From: Xestospongia bergquistia
Taxonomy: Eukaryota; Porifera; Demospongiae; Haplosclerida; Petrosiidae
DNA: 64,000 nucleotides
NCBI GenBank assembly: GCA_963965975.1
Contig: OZ014418.1
Coordinates: 7,295,275-7,359,274 of the forward strand
Direction of reading: 5' to 3'
Within the stretch, counting starts at the first letter, position 1; every line of letters starts with the position of its first letter. A model generated the notes under the pieces. That model was not told where the DNA came from. It ran no database searches and saw nothing but the letters and a program-made list of their open reading frames with translations. Of the stretch, positions 13,061 to 28,400 are shown piece by piece. Made by a program: the position numbers and the translations under genes.

Positions 13061-14442
13061 ATGGAAAAAACGTTTGTGTGTTTAGAAGACTATGAAGCAG
13101 CAGTTAAATCTACATTAAAGAACTCTACCTGGGATTACATTACAAGTGGAGCATGTCTGAGTAGAACAGCAAGGGATAATGTTGAAGCTTATAAAAAGTT
13201 TGTATATAAATGTAGATTACAAGAGACTTCACCACTCTTCCCACAGATATCATAATTATACTCCCACGAGTTCTGTGTGATATATCTCAATTAGATACCT
13301 CAACAACACTTCTTGGTGAAAAGATCGCCTTCCCACTGGGTGCAACTCCAACTGCTGTAAATTGTCTCTGTCACCCTGATGGAGAATTAGGAGTCAGTAA
13401 AGGTAGATAGTATATATATATGTATAAATGTAACTAACCAGCTGATTATCATAGCTTGTATGAAAGCTGGTGTTAGTATGTCTGTTAGTACATTTTCTAC
13501 AAAGAGTATTGAAGAAATTACCACTCATTGTGAAGGAAAAGGTCTAAGATGGATGCAAACACAACCTTTAAGAGATCGCTCAATAACTATTGATTTAGTT
13601 CAGAGGGCTACACAGTGTGGCTGTAAAGCTCTTGTGGTTACCTGTGATCATCCTGAAATGGGTATTAAATATTCTAAGAATAGAGTTTCAAAAGAAACAC
13701 AACAATTAAAGTTGGCTAACTTATCAGATGAAGTCAATGACATCGTGTTTGGTCGTAAGCCCCACAATTTGACTGAAGTCATTAAACATCCTTTTGATGC
13801 TATCCTTGATCCAAAACAAAGCTGGGAATGGGTGGATTGGTTACGTAGTATTACTTCATTACCCATTGTTCTAAAGGGAGTTATGACAGTTGAAGATGCT
13901 AGAGAGGCACTCAAACATGATATACAAGCTATACAAGTCTCCAATCATGGAGGAAGACATTTTGATAGTGCACCAGCAACAGTAAGATACTTACTACTAG
14001 TTCTGTATCTTGTAATAATATTTAATTTAGATCGATGTTCATATTTAATTTAGATTGATGTTCTATATTTAATTTAGATTGATGTTCTACCTGATATAAT
14101 AAAAGAAGTTAATGGTAAAGTAGAGGTCTATATTGATGGTGGTATACGTCATGGTACTGATATATTTAAAGCATTGGCACTTGGAGCTAGAGCTGTCTTT
14201 GTAGGCAAACCATTATTGTGGGGATTAGCTTGTAATGTAAGTGATAGAGTAAAGAGAACTATATGGTATCTCAGTATTATTATTATATATTATAGGGTGA
14301 AGATGGAGCATCTCATGTTCTTCATTTGTTAAAAGAAGAGTTTCGTTCAGCAATGGTGTTCACTGGTTGTACTAATGTAACTGATATCACTCCTGATTTT
14401 ATAAGACATACTAGTTACTATTATTCTCATTCTTTATCATAA
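13061..14442 (+). CDS. HAO1-like: FMN-dependent 2-hydroxyacid oxidase (glycolate oxidase family)
   Basis: Probable exons: 13061-13211, 13250-13402, 13455-13989, 14078-14236 and 14296-14442. The first intron would be only 38 bp and its exact donor is uncertain. The family is recognised from DYITSGA near the N terminus, [13 protein letters not shown], the FMN-site segments, [11 protein letters not shown] with the Lys, the catalytic [10 protein letters not shown] (His and Arg present), [11 protein letters not shown] and [14 protein letters not shown]. Family members oxidise glycolate or longer 2-hydroxyacids to 2-oxoacids with H2O2, usually in peroxisomes. This protein ends SHSLS, not an obvious peroxisomal SKL-type signal. 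GGRHF replaces the more usual GARQL. Exon 4's acceptor is triplicated (separate entry). Confidence 0.88.
14018..14087 (+). repeat. triplicated 3' splice site of oxidase exon 4
   Basis: Three near-identical 23-bp copies (14018-14040, 14041-14063, 14065-14087) each contain TTTAATTTAG followed by ATYGATGTTC, i.e. a full acceptor plus the first exon bases. Only the third copy continues into the family sequence IDVLPDII. Using either upstream copy would reach an in-frame stop within a few codons. Confidence 0.9.
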
Positions 14443-14529
14443 ATAGAGAAAGACTATAAATTATATAATATTATATGTATCTTATAATATTATATGTAAT
14501 ACTAAAAATGTGTATTTGGCCTTTTAAAA

Positions 14530-17077
14530 TTATTGAAAGAAATCAAAGTCATCATCACTGTTATCAGATGGGGGCATGCTTAGATGAGAACTGATGACAT
14601 CATCATTGTTGTTATCCTCTTCAGTAAACCCTATATAGTCAATAAATGTAATAATTGATGAAATGAATAGAGGCTAGATTTACCCATTCTTCTCCGTAGG
14701 GTTGCCTCATCCACAGTACCTACATTCCTAATACTAAAATAATGTGAAGCATAAAGACATATTGATATATTAACCGTTGTTGGAGAGGTGGAGGAGAATC
14801 AGGTAACGGAAGTGAGTCATCCTCACCTTCACTCTCATTTATTTCCACTTCCTCTTTATGTTGTAGTGGTGTGTGTCCAACTGATTGTAAAGCAACTATA
14901 GCTGAGTCTAGCATATTTATAATAATACTAGTTCTACAATAATTTTATATGTGATATATACCTTCACTAAGTGAGTCACTGAGATCAGAGTGTTGTGAAG
15001 ATTGTAACAAGGATTGTGTTAAAGAACGATATGCTGCTGCTTCATCAGTTGCTGTAGCAATGTGATCCCTTTGGCCTTCCTCTATAATAATTATGTAGGA
15101 TTAAAAGCTAGCTACTAAACTTATAGAGGTAAACTCACCATCAATAGAAGATAAAGATGATAGCATGGATGGGGAAGCTGAGAATGGATCATTGTCTTTG
15201 ACTCCACATTCTTCTTGAAGCACATTTAATAACTATACAAAGTACATAACATCGTCTATTATTATATTATTAAAAGAACTAACTTTCATGTTGTCAACTT
15301 TTAGGACAAAATGAAATACATCACAAATTTTCTCCAAAGACTCTCCGCATTGAAATAATAGTCGAACATGTTCCAGGATTAATGGCCACATCAAACTCCA
15401 CTCTGACCTGTTAACAAAACAAGACTAACCAGTTTTACACATATGTACCTACCCCTCGGCAGCCTCTAGCATTGGCGGACCTTGAACAGTCACCACATCT
15501 GAGAGTACCCTTAATAAAACTGATCCTAAAGTGTTTATGTCCCAACTGCTAAGATCTTTTCCCCATTCAGCATGTCTATAAAAAAATTAACATATTTTGT
15601 AACTGGAAAGTTTTTTGTTTACTTGGTAAGGAGAGAGTTAAGAACAGTTGATTGTTGTATTTGTTTTTTAATATTATCACTAACTGAAGGATTAGCATAA
15701 AGTTGTTTTGCAAGATTGTGTTCCTTTCTAATGTGAGCATTTATAGTTTGTAAAAGAGTTGTAATTACAGTGCTTAGGTTTTTGGGGGACGAGTAATCCA
15801 CTGAAGACTGGGAACTTGATGTGGATTCTTTGTCATCTTGAGGTAGAGAGCTTTGTTTGTTGACTTGACTTAACTTAATATCCAGTTCTGGAGTTGTGGT
15901 AGGTTGTATACAAATTGGAGTGTCCCAAAAATCAAATCCATTCTGTTCTTCTTTCACATCTTCTCCAACATTCTTTTCGAAAGTTGTTGTGGGTGAAGGA
16001 TTGGATTGTAATTGATCAGCTGTTAATGATAAGGCTGAAATCTCAGGATATTCACTTTTTTCCTTCTTATCACTTGATTCTAATTGGATAGGGACTTCTC
16101 TACCAGCTTCTAATACACTTTTCTCTTTTTCTCTTTCTTCATTGATGACTCCTCTCTCATCATCACTTGTTTCTTTCTCTTTATCATTAGGTACTCCATC
16201 TTCTAACTTTAGTGGTGAAGATTCTGTTAGTAATATTTTATCTTCAAGCTGTACATTAGGATTATTTATTGCTATATTTGTATCAGGAGTACTTAACAGT
16301 GGTATTAGTGATAAACCTCTGTCTAAATGAGGAGGGAGTTCAGATGGTGCTGAGTGTGTACCCACATTAATTGTAAAATGAGAATGAGGGTCAAGAGTGG
16401 AAGTTTGAGAGGAGGTAGAATGAGTTTCATCATGATCATTTACACTGGGCGGTAACTTCACCTCCTCCTTCACAAATGCCTCTCTCTTACTTCCAGTCAG
16501 CCCTTCTACTAATGGATACATTGTATTTGGGTGTGGAGAGGGAGATTGTGAGGGAGGAGGAGATGGTGAGGGAGGAGGAGATTGTGAGGGAGGAGGAGAT
16601 GGTGATTGAAGGAGAAGTGATGATTGATTTGGCAACTTTTCATACTCCATTTGTATATGACTACTGCTGTTAGAAGAGGAGGTGTGGCTATTTGTGTCAT
16701 CCAAGGAGACGTGTAGTTTGATTGTACTTGAAGGAAGAGTGGTAGGCAGAGAGGAAGTCTGCTTCATAGAACCAGTGGTATTAGTAATAGGAACACTGTA
16801 AGATTTAGGGCAGATTGTTGGATGTGAGTTGACTCCTTCCAAATGATCTTGTTGGAGTTGATGTATATACTGTTTCTGGAAAGAATAAAAACTTAAGTAT
16901 GTTCATTTTGGAAATAATAACCTGTACCTTTAATGTTTCAAGTTTATCAGTACTGACAGATTTAAAAATGGTTTTTAGACGTTCAGAATCTCTTCTCATT
17001 TGTTCATTACGTCTTCTACTAGATTGATATTGTTCACAAAGCATTCTATAAGTCGTTAAAATGCTTGTATCCATCAT
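14530..17077 (-). CDS. KIZ-like: kizuna-like centrosomal protein
   Basis: Nine exons: 17077-16928, 16875-15623, 15575-15453, 15407-15284, 15232-15139, 15081-14962, 14907-14775, 14733-14684 and 14630-14530. They total 2,148 nt, giving 715 aa (human kizuna is about 670). A short N-terminal coiled coil (residues about 10-60, RRRNEQMRRDSERLK) runs into HLEGVNSHP. This resembles the HEGINSGT segment after the kizuna coiled coil. A long Ser/Pro/Glu-rich disordered middle follows. The C terminus is acidic (SDNSDDDFDFFQ), resembling the human DDSDDFYD tail. Kizuna stabilises the pericentriolar material during mitosis (family knowledge). The low-complexity middle cannot be aligned by eye, so the call is moderate. 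It ends 87 bp from the oxidase stop. Confidence 0.55.
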
Positions 17078-17141
17078 CTTTCTTCTAGTGTTATGTTACT
17101 ATGACAACTAGAATTTAAAGGGTTAAAATTAGATGATTGCA

Positions 17142-18293
17142 TCACTTATTAAAGTATCTCTGTTGAATTTTATTAACTATACATTTAGCATAGAAATCTT
17201 TATACAAATCATTTGGTAACTCTTCAAGTGCTTTCATTGCTCTCTCCACAATCTGCATAGCTCTTTGTACTTGAGGTGGATCTTTATTCCCATAAGTATC
17301 CTTAGGATCATAGTATTTGTCTTCTAAATGCTTCCAAAACATATTAATAGCTATGCTAAAGTCGTATGCCAGTACATTATGGAACCATAATGAAGGGATA
17401 TATAGTATGTCTCCTGGTAAAAGTTCACATTGGTAGCGTGTTGTTTGGCTAAATAAAGGGTATTTTTGTAAGTCTGGTGAGTCAATGTCTAATATGGTAG
17501 ATTTGTCTCCAACTAAATAGAGAGAGAGAGCATCTTTTGGATGAAATAAGACAACTCTCTTCCGGCCTTTAATCTGAATTAGAAAGTTGTCCATGACCTA
17601 AGTGATAGATAGTAAAGGAAAGAACGTGATTACTAGTTCCTATACATATCATTATAACATATACTGACATCATAATGTGTCCAGAGTTGACAATCCGCAG
17701 AGCTAATACGAAGAACACTTGAAAACACTTGATCTTTTCCAATCAATTCAAAAGGAAGTCGAACATCTGATACTAACTCAGGATATTGCAATGGAAAACT
17801 TGCTATATCCTATAATAATAAATGTTATGTAATCTCTTTTCATCTTGTTTAATACCTTCCTTGGATCATCACCCAATGATCGTAAATAATACCTCTCTTC
17901 CTGCGTGTTAAATGAAATCATTACTATAGCAACATGTACTTACTGGATTAATAAAATAGTTGGAATGTAATTGCTGTTCTGTTCGTTTGAGAAATTCAAT
18001 AAAAGGTAAAGTTCTAAATTACATCAGAGAGATGTAGCTAAAGTAATAGAGTCATTCTTTCCATACTTGTACATAAAGTTTTTTCCAATAAAATCCATGT
18101 GGCGTTGAGGACACACATGTACTTTGACATTACGATCATGTCCACAAATTTGACTCAAGTAATCAGCTGTCCATAATGAAGGAGCTGAACCTATATCTAC
18201 TCCACGGAGAATGCAAGGCTCACGTGATGGATATATTATAGAAAGGAACTGTTCTGGGGAATCAAGTGAGAATACTTTCACTGGCAAAGCCAT
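17142..18293 (-). CDS. TYW5: tRNA wybutosine-synthesizing protein 5, JmjC hydroxylase
   Basis: Five exons: 18293-18067, 18013-17944, 17900-17856, 17809-17669 and 17597-17142. They total 939 nt, giving 312 aa (human about 315). The start MALPVKVFSLDSPEQF was chosen because it begins the conserved region; upstream in-frame sequence is repeat-derived. Conserved blocks include MDFIGKNFMYKTLPF, EERYYLRSLGDDPRKD, QLWTHYDVMDNFL (Fe-binding H-x-D) and IPSLWFHNV (distal His). TYW5 hydroxylates wybutosine at position 37 of tRNA-Phe using Fe(II) and 2-oxoglutarate (family knowledge). Metal ligands are all present, so the enzyme should be active. Its stop lies 64 bp from the kizuna-like start, in tandem. 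Confidence 0.95.
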
Positions 18294-18332
18294 ACTCCGT
18301 TCATACTCGTTCACATTCCGTAAATTAATGCA

Positions 18333-18375
<43 letters not shown>

Positions 18376-18580
18376 GTTATTGATAACACAATAAATACAA
18401 TTACATATTGTTAGTACATGTACATCATAATATATGAGATGATAAACAGAAATGAGAGAGAGAGATAGTAAGAGAAAGAGGAGACATTTTGTGTTTAAAA
18501 CCATTAAGCTTTGTTTTTATTTTTATCGCGATTTTTAATTTTTTTCTTGTTTTTTTGCAGCATAATTTGCTGACTTTATT
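18294..18580. repeat. intergenic stretch with (TAA)n microsatellite
   Basis: This 287-bp spacer between TYW5 and the poly(A) polymerase 3' end holds an AAT/TAA trinucleotide run (about 18333-18375) and a short GA-rich run (about 18454-18480). Nothing coding is supported here. Confidence 0.8.
18575..18580 (-). terminator. poly(A) signal abutting the poly(A) polymerase stop
   Basis: On the minus strand the stop codon reads TGA and is followed at once by AATAAA, so the polyadenylation hexamer is the first sequence of the 3' UTR. A very short 3' UTR is implied. Confidence 0.6.
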
Positions 18581-22107
<3,527 letters not shown>

Positions 22108-22403
22108 TTTTGACGGCTAATCAGCCGCCTGGGCCGTTTTTAATGAGGAAAATGTTCTCCAAATCGATCAGTCTTTAAGGGTAAGATTTATTGGTTAGTT
22201 TATGAAGCTGATCCTCCTCCTTCCTCACCCATATGGGATTGTCTGTCGAACTAATCGCGGGGTGTTACTACGCATGCGCAAATAACGCCTCCAAAATTAA
22301 AAATTAACTTTAATGGGTGTGGCTCGTTTATATTTGCACACAAAAAATTTGCAGGGTGTGTACTGCAGCTCCAAGGAAGATTTCACATAGTTCTCCAGCA
22401 GAA
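22108..22403. promoter_or_regulatory. bidirectional promoter PAP / myosin with NRF1-like site
   Basis: This 296-bp interval is relatively GC-rich. It contains TACGCATGCGCAA (22269-22281; reverse strand TGCGCATGCGTA), a near-consensus NRF1 palindrome. It also has TGGGTGTGGCTC (22314-22325), the CACCC-type word seen near other starts. A direct repeat TGGGCCRTTTTTRA (about 22100-22143) flanks the PAP start codon. Confidence 0.55.
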
Positions 22404-25400
22404 ATGGCTTCTCTGTTGGATAGACCGAGATTAGTCACAGAGGGTAAGATATAGCGATAGATAATTTTTATATGCTAGCATTATTATGGATTTAATTGTA
22501 CAAATTTAACAAAGCTTGTAGGGTGGAGCTATAGTACATGGTTACGTATTTTTTTATTTACTTGTTTATTTTATAGGAGCACGTCCCGAAGATGGAGTAC
22601 CAGATATGACTGTAATTAGTGAAATTGATGAATTTGGTATTAATACCAATTTAAAAACACGATACAGACACAATAAAATATATGTAAGCTAATATTCATA
22701 TCAGTCTTAACAACTTAATGAATTATTCTTTACTAGACTTACTCTGGTACAATTTTAGTAGCAGTTAATCCATACAAACAGTTAGATATTTATGAAATGG
22801 TGAGTTATACTTGCTTGCTTCTTTCGCTAATATAAAAACAATATCCTTACTGTAGGACACTATACAAAAATATAAGGACACTATTATGTCTGATATGCCA
22901 CCTCATGTATTTGCTACTGCTGAGGCAGCACTTCGTTATTTCAAAAACGAACAAAAAAATCAATCATGCATCATTAGTGGCGAAAGTGGTGCTGGCAAAG
23001 TAAGTGCTTAAAAAAGAAATTATTATGCAAAATATTATTTTTTTTTGATGCCTTTACAGACTGAGACAACTAAGTTTATTCTGCAGTATCTTTGTGCTGT
23101 AACACACAGTGAGTCCAGGTGGGCAGAACAACAAATTTTGGAGGCAAACACTGTACTGGAAGCATTTGGTAAGTATTGCATACATATCAACTATATATTT
23201 TTATTATTGATGTATTTTATCATTCAGGTAATGCTAAAACACTACGAAATGACAACAGTTCTCGCTTTGGAAAGTTCATTCAAGTCTGTTTTGATGATCG
23301 AGGACATATCAGTGGATGTATCATACAAGATTATCTATTAGAACTCTCTCGTGTCAGTTTTCAGTCGCCTCATGAACGAAACTATCATATCTTCTACCAA
23401 ATGATAGCAGGTGCTATGGCCAATAGTGAATTGAAGCAGGAGCTACTCCTAGAACCAGCTCATACATTTCATTACTTGAACCAAAGTGGATGTTACACTC
23501 TCAATAACGTTGATGACTATAAAATGTTCAACGACCTCTGCCTTGCTTTACAAGTTCTGCAAGTTCCACCAGATTTAGTGACTGGAATATTTCGAGTCCT
23601 TTCTGCTGTTTTGTGGATTGGAAACCTGCAGTTTGAAGATACTGAAAATGAAACTTGCCGCTTAACGAAACAAGATAAAAATGTTGTGAAAAGAGTCACT
23701 TACCTACTCGGTTTGGAGGAGTCAAAAATGCAAAAAATTTGTACAACACGTGAAATTAGTGTCCGAGGAACGATTACTAACATTACTCTGAAACATCATG
23801 AAGTAAGTTAGTTTACTGACACAGTGACGAGATTACTATGAAGATATAGATTAATGTTTAGCTTATGTTATGTCTCTAATATAGGCCCTAGAGAACAGAC
23901 ATGCCATGGCCAAAGCACTTTACTCTCGTACATTTACATGGATAATCCAACAAATAAATTCTTGTAACAATCCTGGAACAGATAGCTCCCGATTTATTGG
24001 AGTTCTTGACATCTTTGGATTTGAGAAATTTGAGGTATAATTCCTGTTAGGAAAATTCAATATTTTTATACTTCTTTATAGATCAATTCTTTTGAGCAAT
24101 TGTGCATTAATTATACAAATGAGAAACTGCACAAATTCTTCAATCATTACGTCTTTGCCTTAGAACAACAAGTGGTAAGACATTATATTTGTTCTATAGA
24201 GTATATTACACTATGATGTTTATCTTTCCACAGTATGAAGAAGAAGGTATTAAATATTCCCATATTAGTTTCACTGACAACACAGTTTGTCTTGAACTCA
24301 TTGAAAAGGTCAGCAAACAATCTATAGATTGACACCACACTTCTAATATATATGTCCTGTTACTAAAATTGTAATCGTTGTGTAGGCTCCTAAATGCGTC
24401 TTACGTCTATTAGACGAAGAGTGCAGGTTCCCTAAAGTAAGTAATGTGATTGCTTCATTTCACCTGTAACAATCTACTTATAATAATATGTGTCATTTAT
24501 ATAACTAACTATATTTGTTACAATGATTATCTTTCATCGTATTCATTATTCACAACTTGTCTCCTCTCCCAAGGGCACTGATCAATCATTCCTTGACAAG
24601 TTACATCATGAAGTACACAAACATCCTAACTTTATCAAAGGAGAGGATAAACGAAGATGGGGAATCGAGTTTGGTATCAAACATTACGCTGGTCCTGTTG
24701 TATATACTGTGGAAGGTTTTCTTGACAAGAACAAAGATGTGCAACAAGAAATGTTCTTTGATGCTATGGAGAAATCAACAAGTCCATTTGTTAAAGAGCT
24801 CATAAAATTCAGGGTAAGAGGTTGTCCTCTCATTAAATATAATAATAATTAATAATGACATTTTTAATTAGGACATGTTGACGACTTATCTAGAAATGGC
24901 AAAGAGTAAAACCACAAAGTCTCGTAATCTTATTTCAGGAACTAAAACAACAAAAGGCAAACCAACGATTGGTGACACATTTAGAACACAGCTGTTTGCA
25001 TTAGTTGATACACTTGATTCAACCACACCCTGGTGAGTTGTATAATTATATTCATAGGTAAATAATGTTTTTTGATTAATATGGTAACTATAGTCATAGT
25101 TTGTAAACAGCAAAATGTCTTTGATGGCACCACCGATGAATATCAACAATTTTTATTTATTTGTACATGCATGCCTTACATGATGAATATATGTACATGT
25201 ACATGTACACATAATGGTACATGTACACATAATGGTACATGTACATGTATATGTAATGGTACGTGTATATGTAATGGTACATGTGTATGTATTCATTACA
25301 TATGCGTGTTATAATGTAGGTATGTTCGTTGCTTAAAACCCAACAATGATAAAGCAGGGAATTCCTATGATGATGACCTCATCATTTCTCAACTTCGTTA

Positions 25401-28400
25401 CTCAGGGATGTTAGATATTGTCAGAATACGGAGAGAGGTAAGACACACCCTTTTAATTAATCATGTTACCCTTATAATCCTCAGGGTTATCCCGTACATG
25501 TCAAAGCTCGAGAGTTTCTTGAAAAGTATCGCTGTCTGGCCCAGAAAGACCCAACTCCTTTGCCAGATGATGACAAAAAAGCCGTTGCCTACATCTTAAA
25601 ATCTCTAAAAATTCCTGAAACAGAATGGCAAATTGGAAAGACAAAGGTTTTTTTGCGACACACGGTCTTTGAGCCACTTGAAGAGAAGCGAAGAGCTTTG
25701 CTTATGAGTAAAATGATCATTATTCAGAAAATATGGAGAGGCTATCGTATTAGAAGACGCTATCGAGCAATGAGAAGTGCCTCTATTATTATCCAGAAAT
25801 ATTATCGAGGAAGGCAAGAAAGACTGTTGTACCTACGAAAGAGGAGAGCTGCCATTACGATTCAAGCACATGTACGTGCTATGTTTGCAAGAGAGCTGGT
25901 TGAAGAACTACGGCGTAAGAAAAGAGAAGAAGAGGAGAGATTGGAGAGACTTCGGAGAGAGGAAGAAGAGAGAAGACGGAAAGAAGAAGAACAGAAACAG
26001 GCAGAAATGGAGGAGAGAGCTCGTGAAGAAGCTTACAAAGCTGCTCAAAGAGAGTTAATATCACTTGCACAAATGGCAAACATGAAAGCCGAGAAGACAG
26101 TTGATAACAAAGGTCAAGTGAACTTAGATGAAATGTTCCTGTTTTTGAAAGAAGAACCCCAACCACGAGGGGACGAAGAGAAGACATTCCTTCGTAGACT
26201 TTCACAGGATTTAGAAGTCATGTTTCAGGAATCAGAGGGAGCAAAACTACCAATGAAAATACCATCAAGACCAGCCCCTCAACCACCTCTTACCAACCCT
26301 TCTTTGGACACAAAAGAAACAGCTCGTGCAAAACGTCAACAGAGAAGGGATCGCAGAGTTTTGAAGAAACTTCTAGGAGTGGAAGAAGAAGGGGCTAAAG
26401 GAGAGGAACCCTTTGACCCATCAGCATACCCTCTCATCAAATATGCTGAGATGTATTTCAATGATTTCCCACGTGATACTGGAGGATTCAGCACATTCTC
26501 TCTACGTCGAATGCCATCAAAAATTAAAGATCCACTTCCAAAAGCAGATATGCTGGTTTACACAAAGAACAGTACTCTGCCAACATCTATGATTCATATA
26601 CATCTCCCAGAAAACGTAAACTTAGCCTGTAGCATTTTTAAAGATATATGCAAGTTCTTAAAAGGAGAAATCAAAGAGGATCAGGATAATCTTATTATTC
26701 AAAGCTGCATAGCATATGGTATTGATCGTCCTGAAATAAGAGATGAAATATTCTGTCAACTCATTCGGCAAGTGACTGAAAATCCCAGCGATGAAGGAAC
26801 ACTTCGAGGATGGCATTTCCTTACCCTTGCAACTATTGCTTTTCCTCCCAGTAAAACATTTAACAAGGTAAGATCATTTTATCTCTTCATTCATCTTGTT
26901 GTTTCTCTTCAGTATCTTCAAGCATACTTCATTACAAAGTCTAGTGACCCAATGATTGGAAAATTTGCAGCAACTTGTCTGCAAACAATGCGTCTTATGA
27001 AACCTAGTGCTCGCAAACTACCACCATCCAGTATTGAGATTGAAGTAAGCAAGAATCTTTCAACAATCTCTTATATTATTACATTTAGGCTGTCAAAGTA
27101 CCTTCAAAGTTAATCTGTCGATTTTATTTCCTGGATGGCAAGGCCAAAGCAATGGGCGTTGATCCCTCGGCAACTGCTTCTGATGTTGTTCGTAGTCTAG
27201 CCAGTCGTATTGACTTGCTAACTACTGATGGATGGGCACTATTTGAAGTTAATCCTGATCGAGAACATTTTATTAAAGGCCATGAGTATATAGCTGATGT
27301 CTTGTCACAATGGGAGAGGTAAATAGATGGACTAACTGATGAAAAGATGGATGGATGGACGGACAGCTAAATAGATCAATAGAGAATCAAACAGATGGAT
27401 TGTATGTGATAGAAAGATGGATAAATTTGGCAAGCAAGCATGTAAGTGAACAAGTACCATTTCTATTATTTCAGGGACAAAAGGACTTCAATGCGAATGA
27501 CACAATACACTACTATCAGTAAGAAACCCTCATACACTGCAGCTCTAGGAGGTGGAGACTCAAGATTTGTCTTTCGTAAGAGAATATTTCGTAAGCCCAA
27601 GGAGATCCCCGATGATCCAGTTGAGTATCATTTAATGTACGCACAAGCTGTACATTCAGTTATTAAAGTAAGTTCATAGTCAACATGACTTTGATATACC
27701 AGTTTATTGAACCAGTTGGACGAGTTTCCATTGAATGAGAAGGTAGCCCTTCAGTTAGCTGGTCTTCATGCACAAGTATTATGGGGGGGCTATGATCCTA
27801 ACAGACACACTCGATACAATGAATTGGAACAGTACATTCATCCTCGAATTCTAGCTTCTAATAAAATGAAAACAAGAGAAGATTGGAAGAAAGATATTGC
27901 TGAAGCACATGAGGTAAATACAAACAATGATCTACCCATTCAATCTCTTCTCTTTAGCTCTTTGGTACTGGAAAAACAGACCTTCAAGCTAAAGTCTGGT
28001 ATCTCACTGCTGTCAAACACTATCCACTCTATGGTTATACACTATTCCCAGTTTATTACAAAGGATTCTGGTCTCATCCTAACAACATTATTCTGGCAAT
28101 TGGTGCTGATGGTGTAAACTTTGTCAATCAAAAAACAAAACTTGTATGTTGCAATTAAATATGCAGTTAATTACATCTCTGTCAACAGGTGTTAGCTGAA
28201 TATGATTATTCTAAATTAGAGAATGTATCAGTTGATATTGTTGAGGATGCTATAACTCTTAATATGAATACCTCAAGTTCTGAAGAGCAAAAGTCTTTTA
28301 ACTTTGAAACAAAACTGGGACAAAAAGAAGACATAGCCAATCTTATTGCTAGCTACTCACCTGCACATCAGAATTGGAAGAAAGTTGGTGAAACAAAGAC

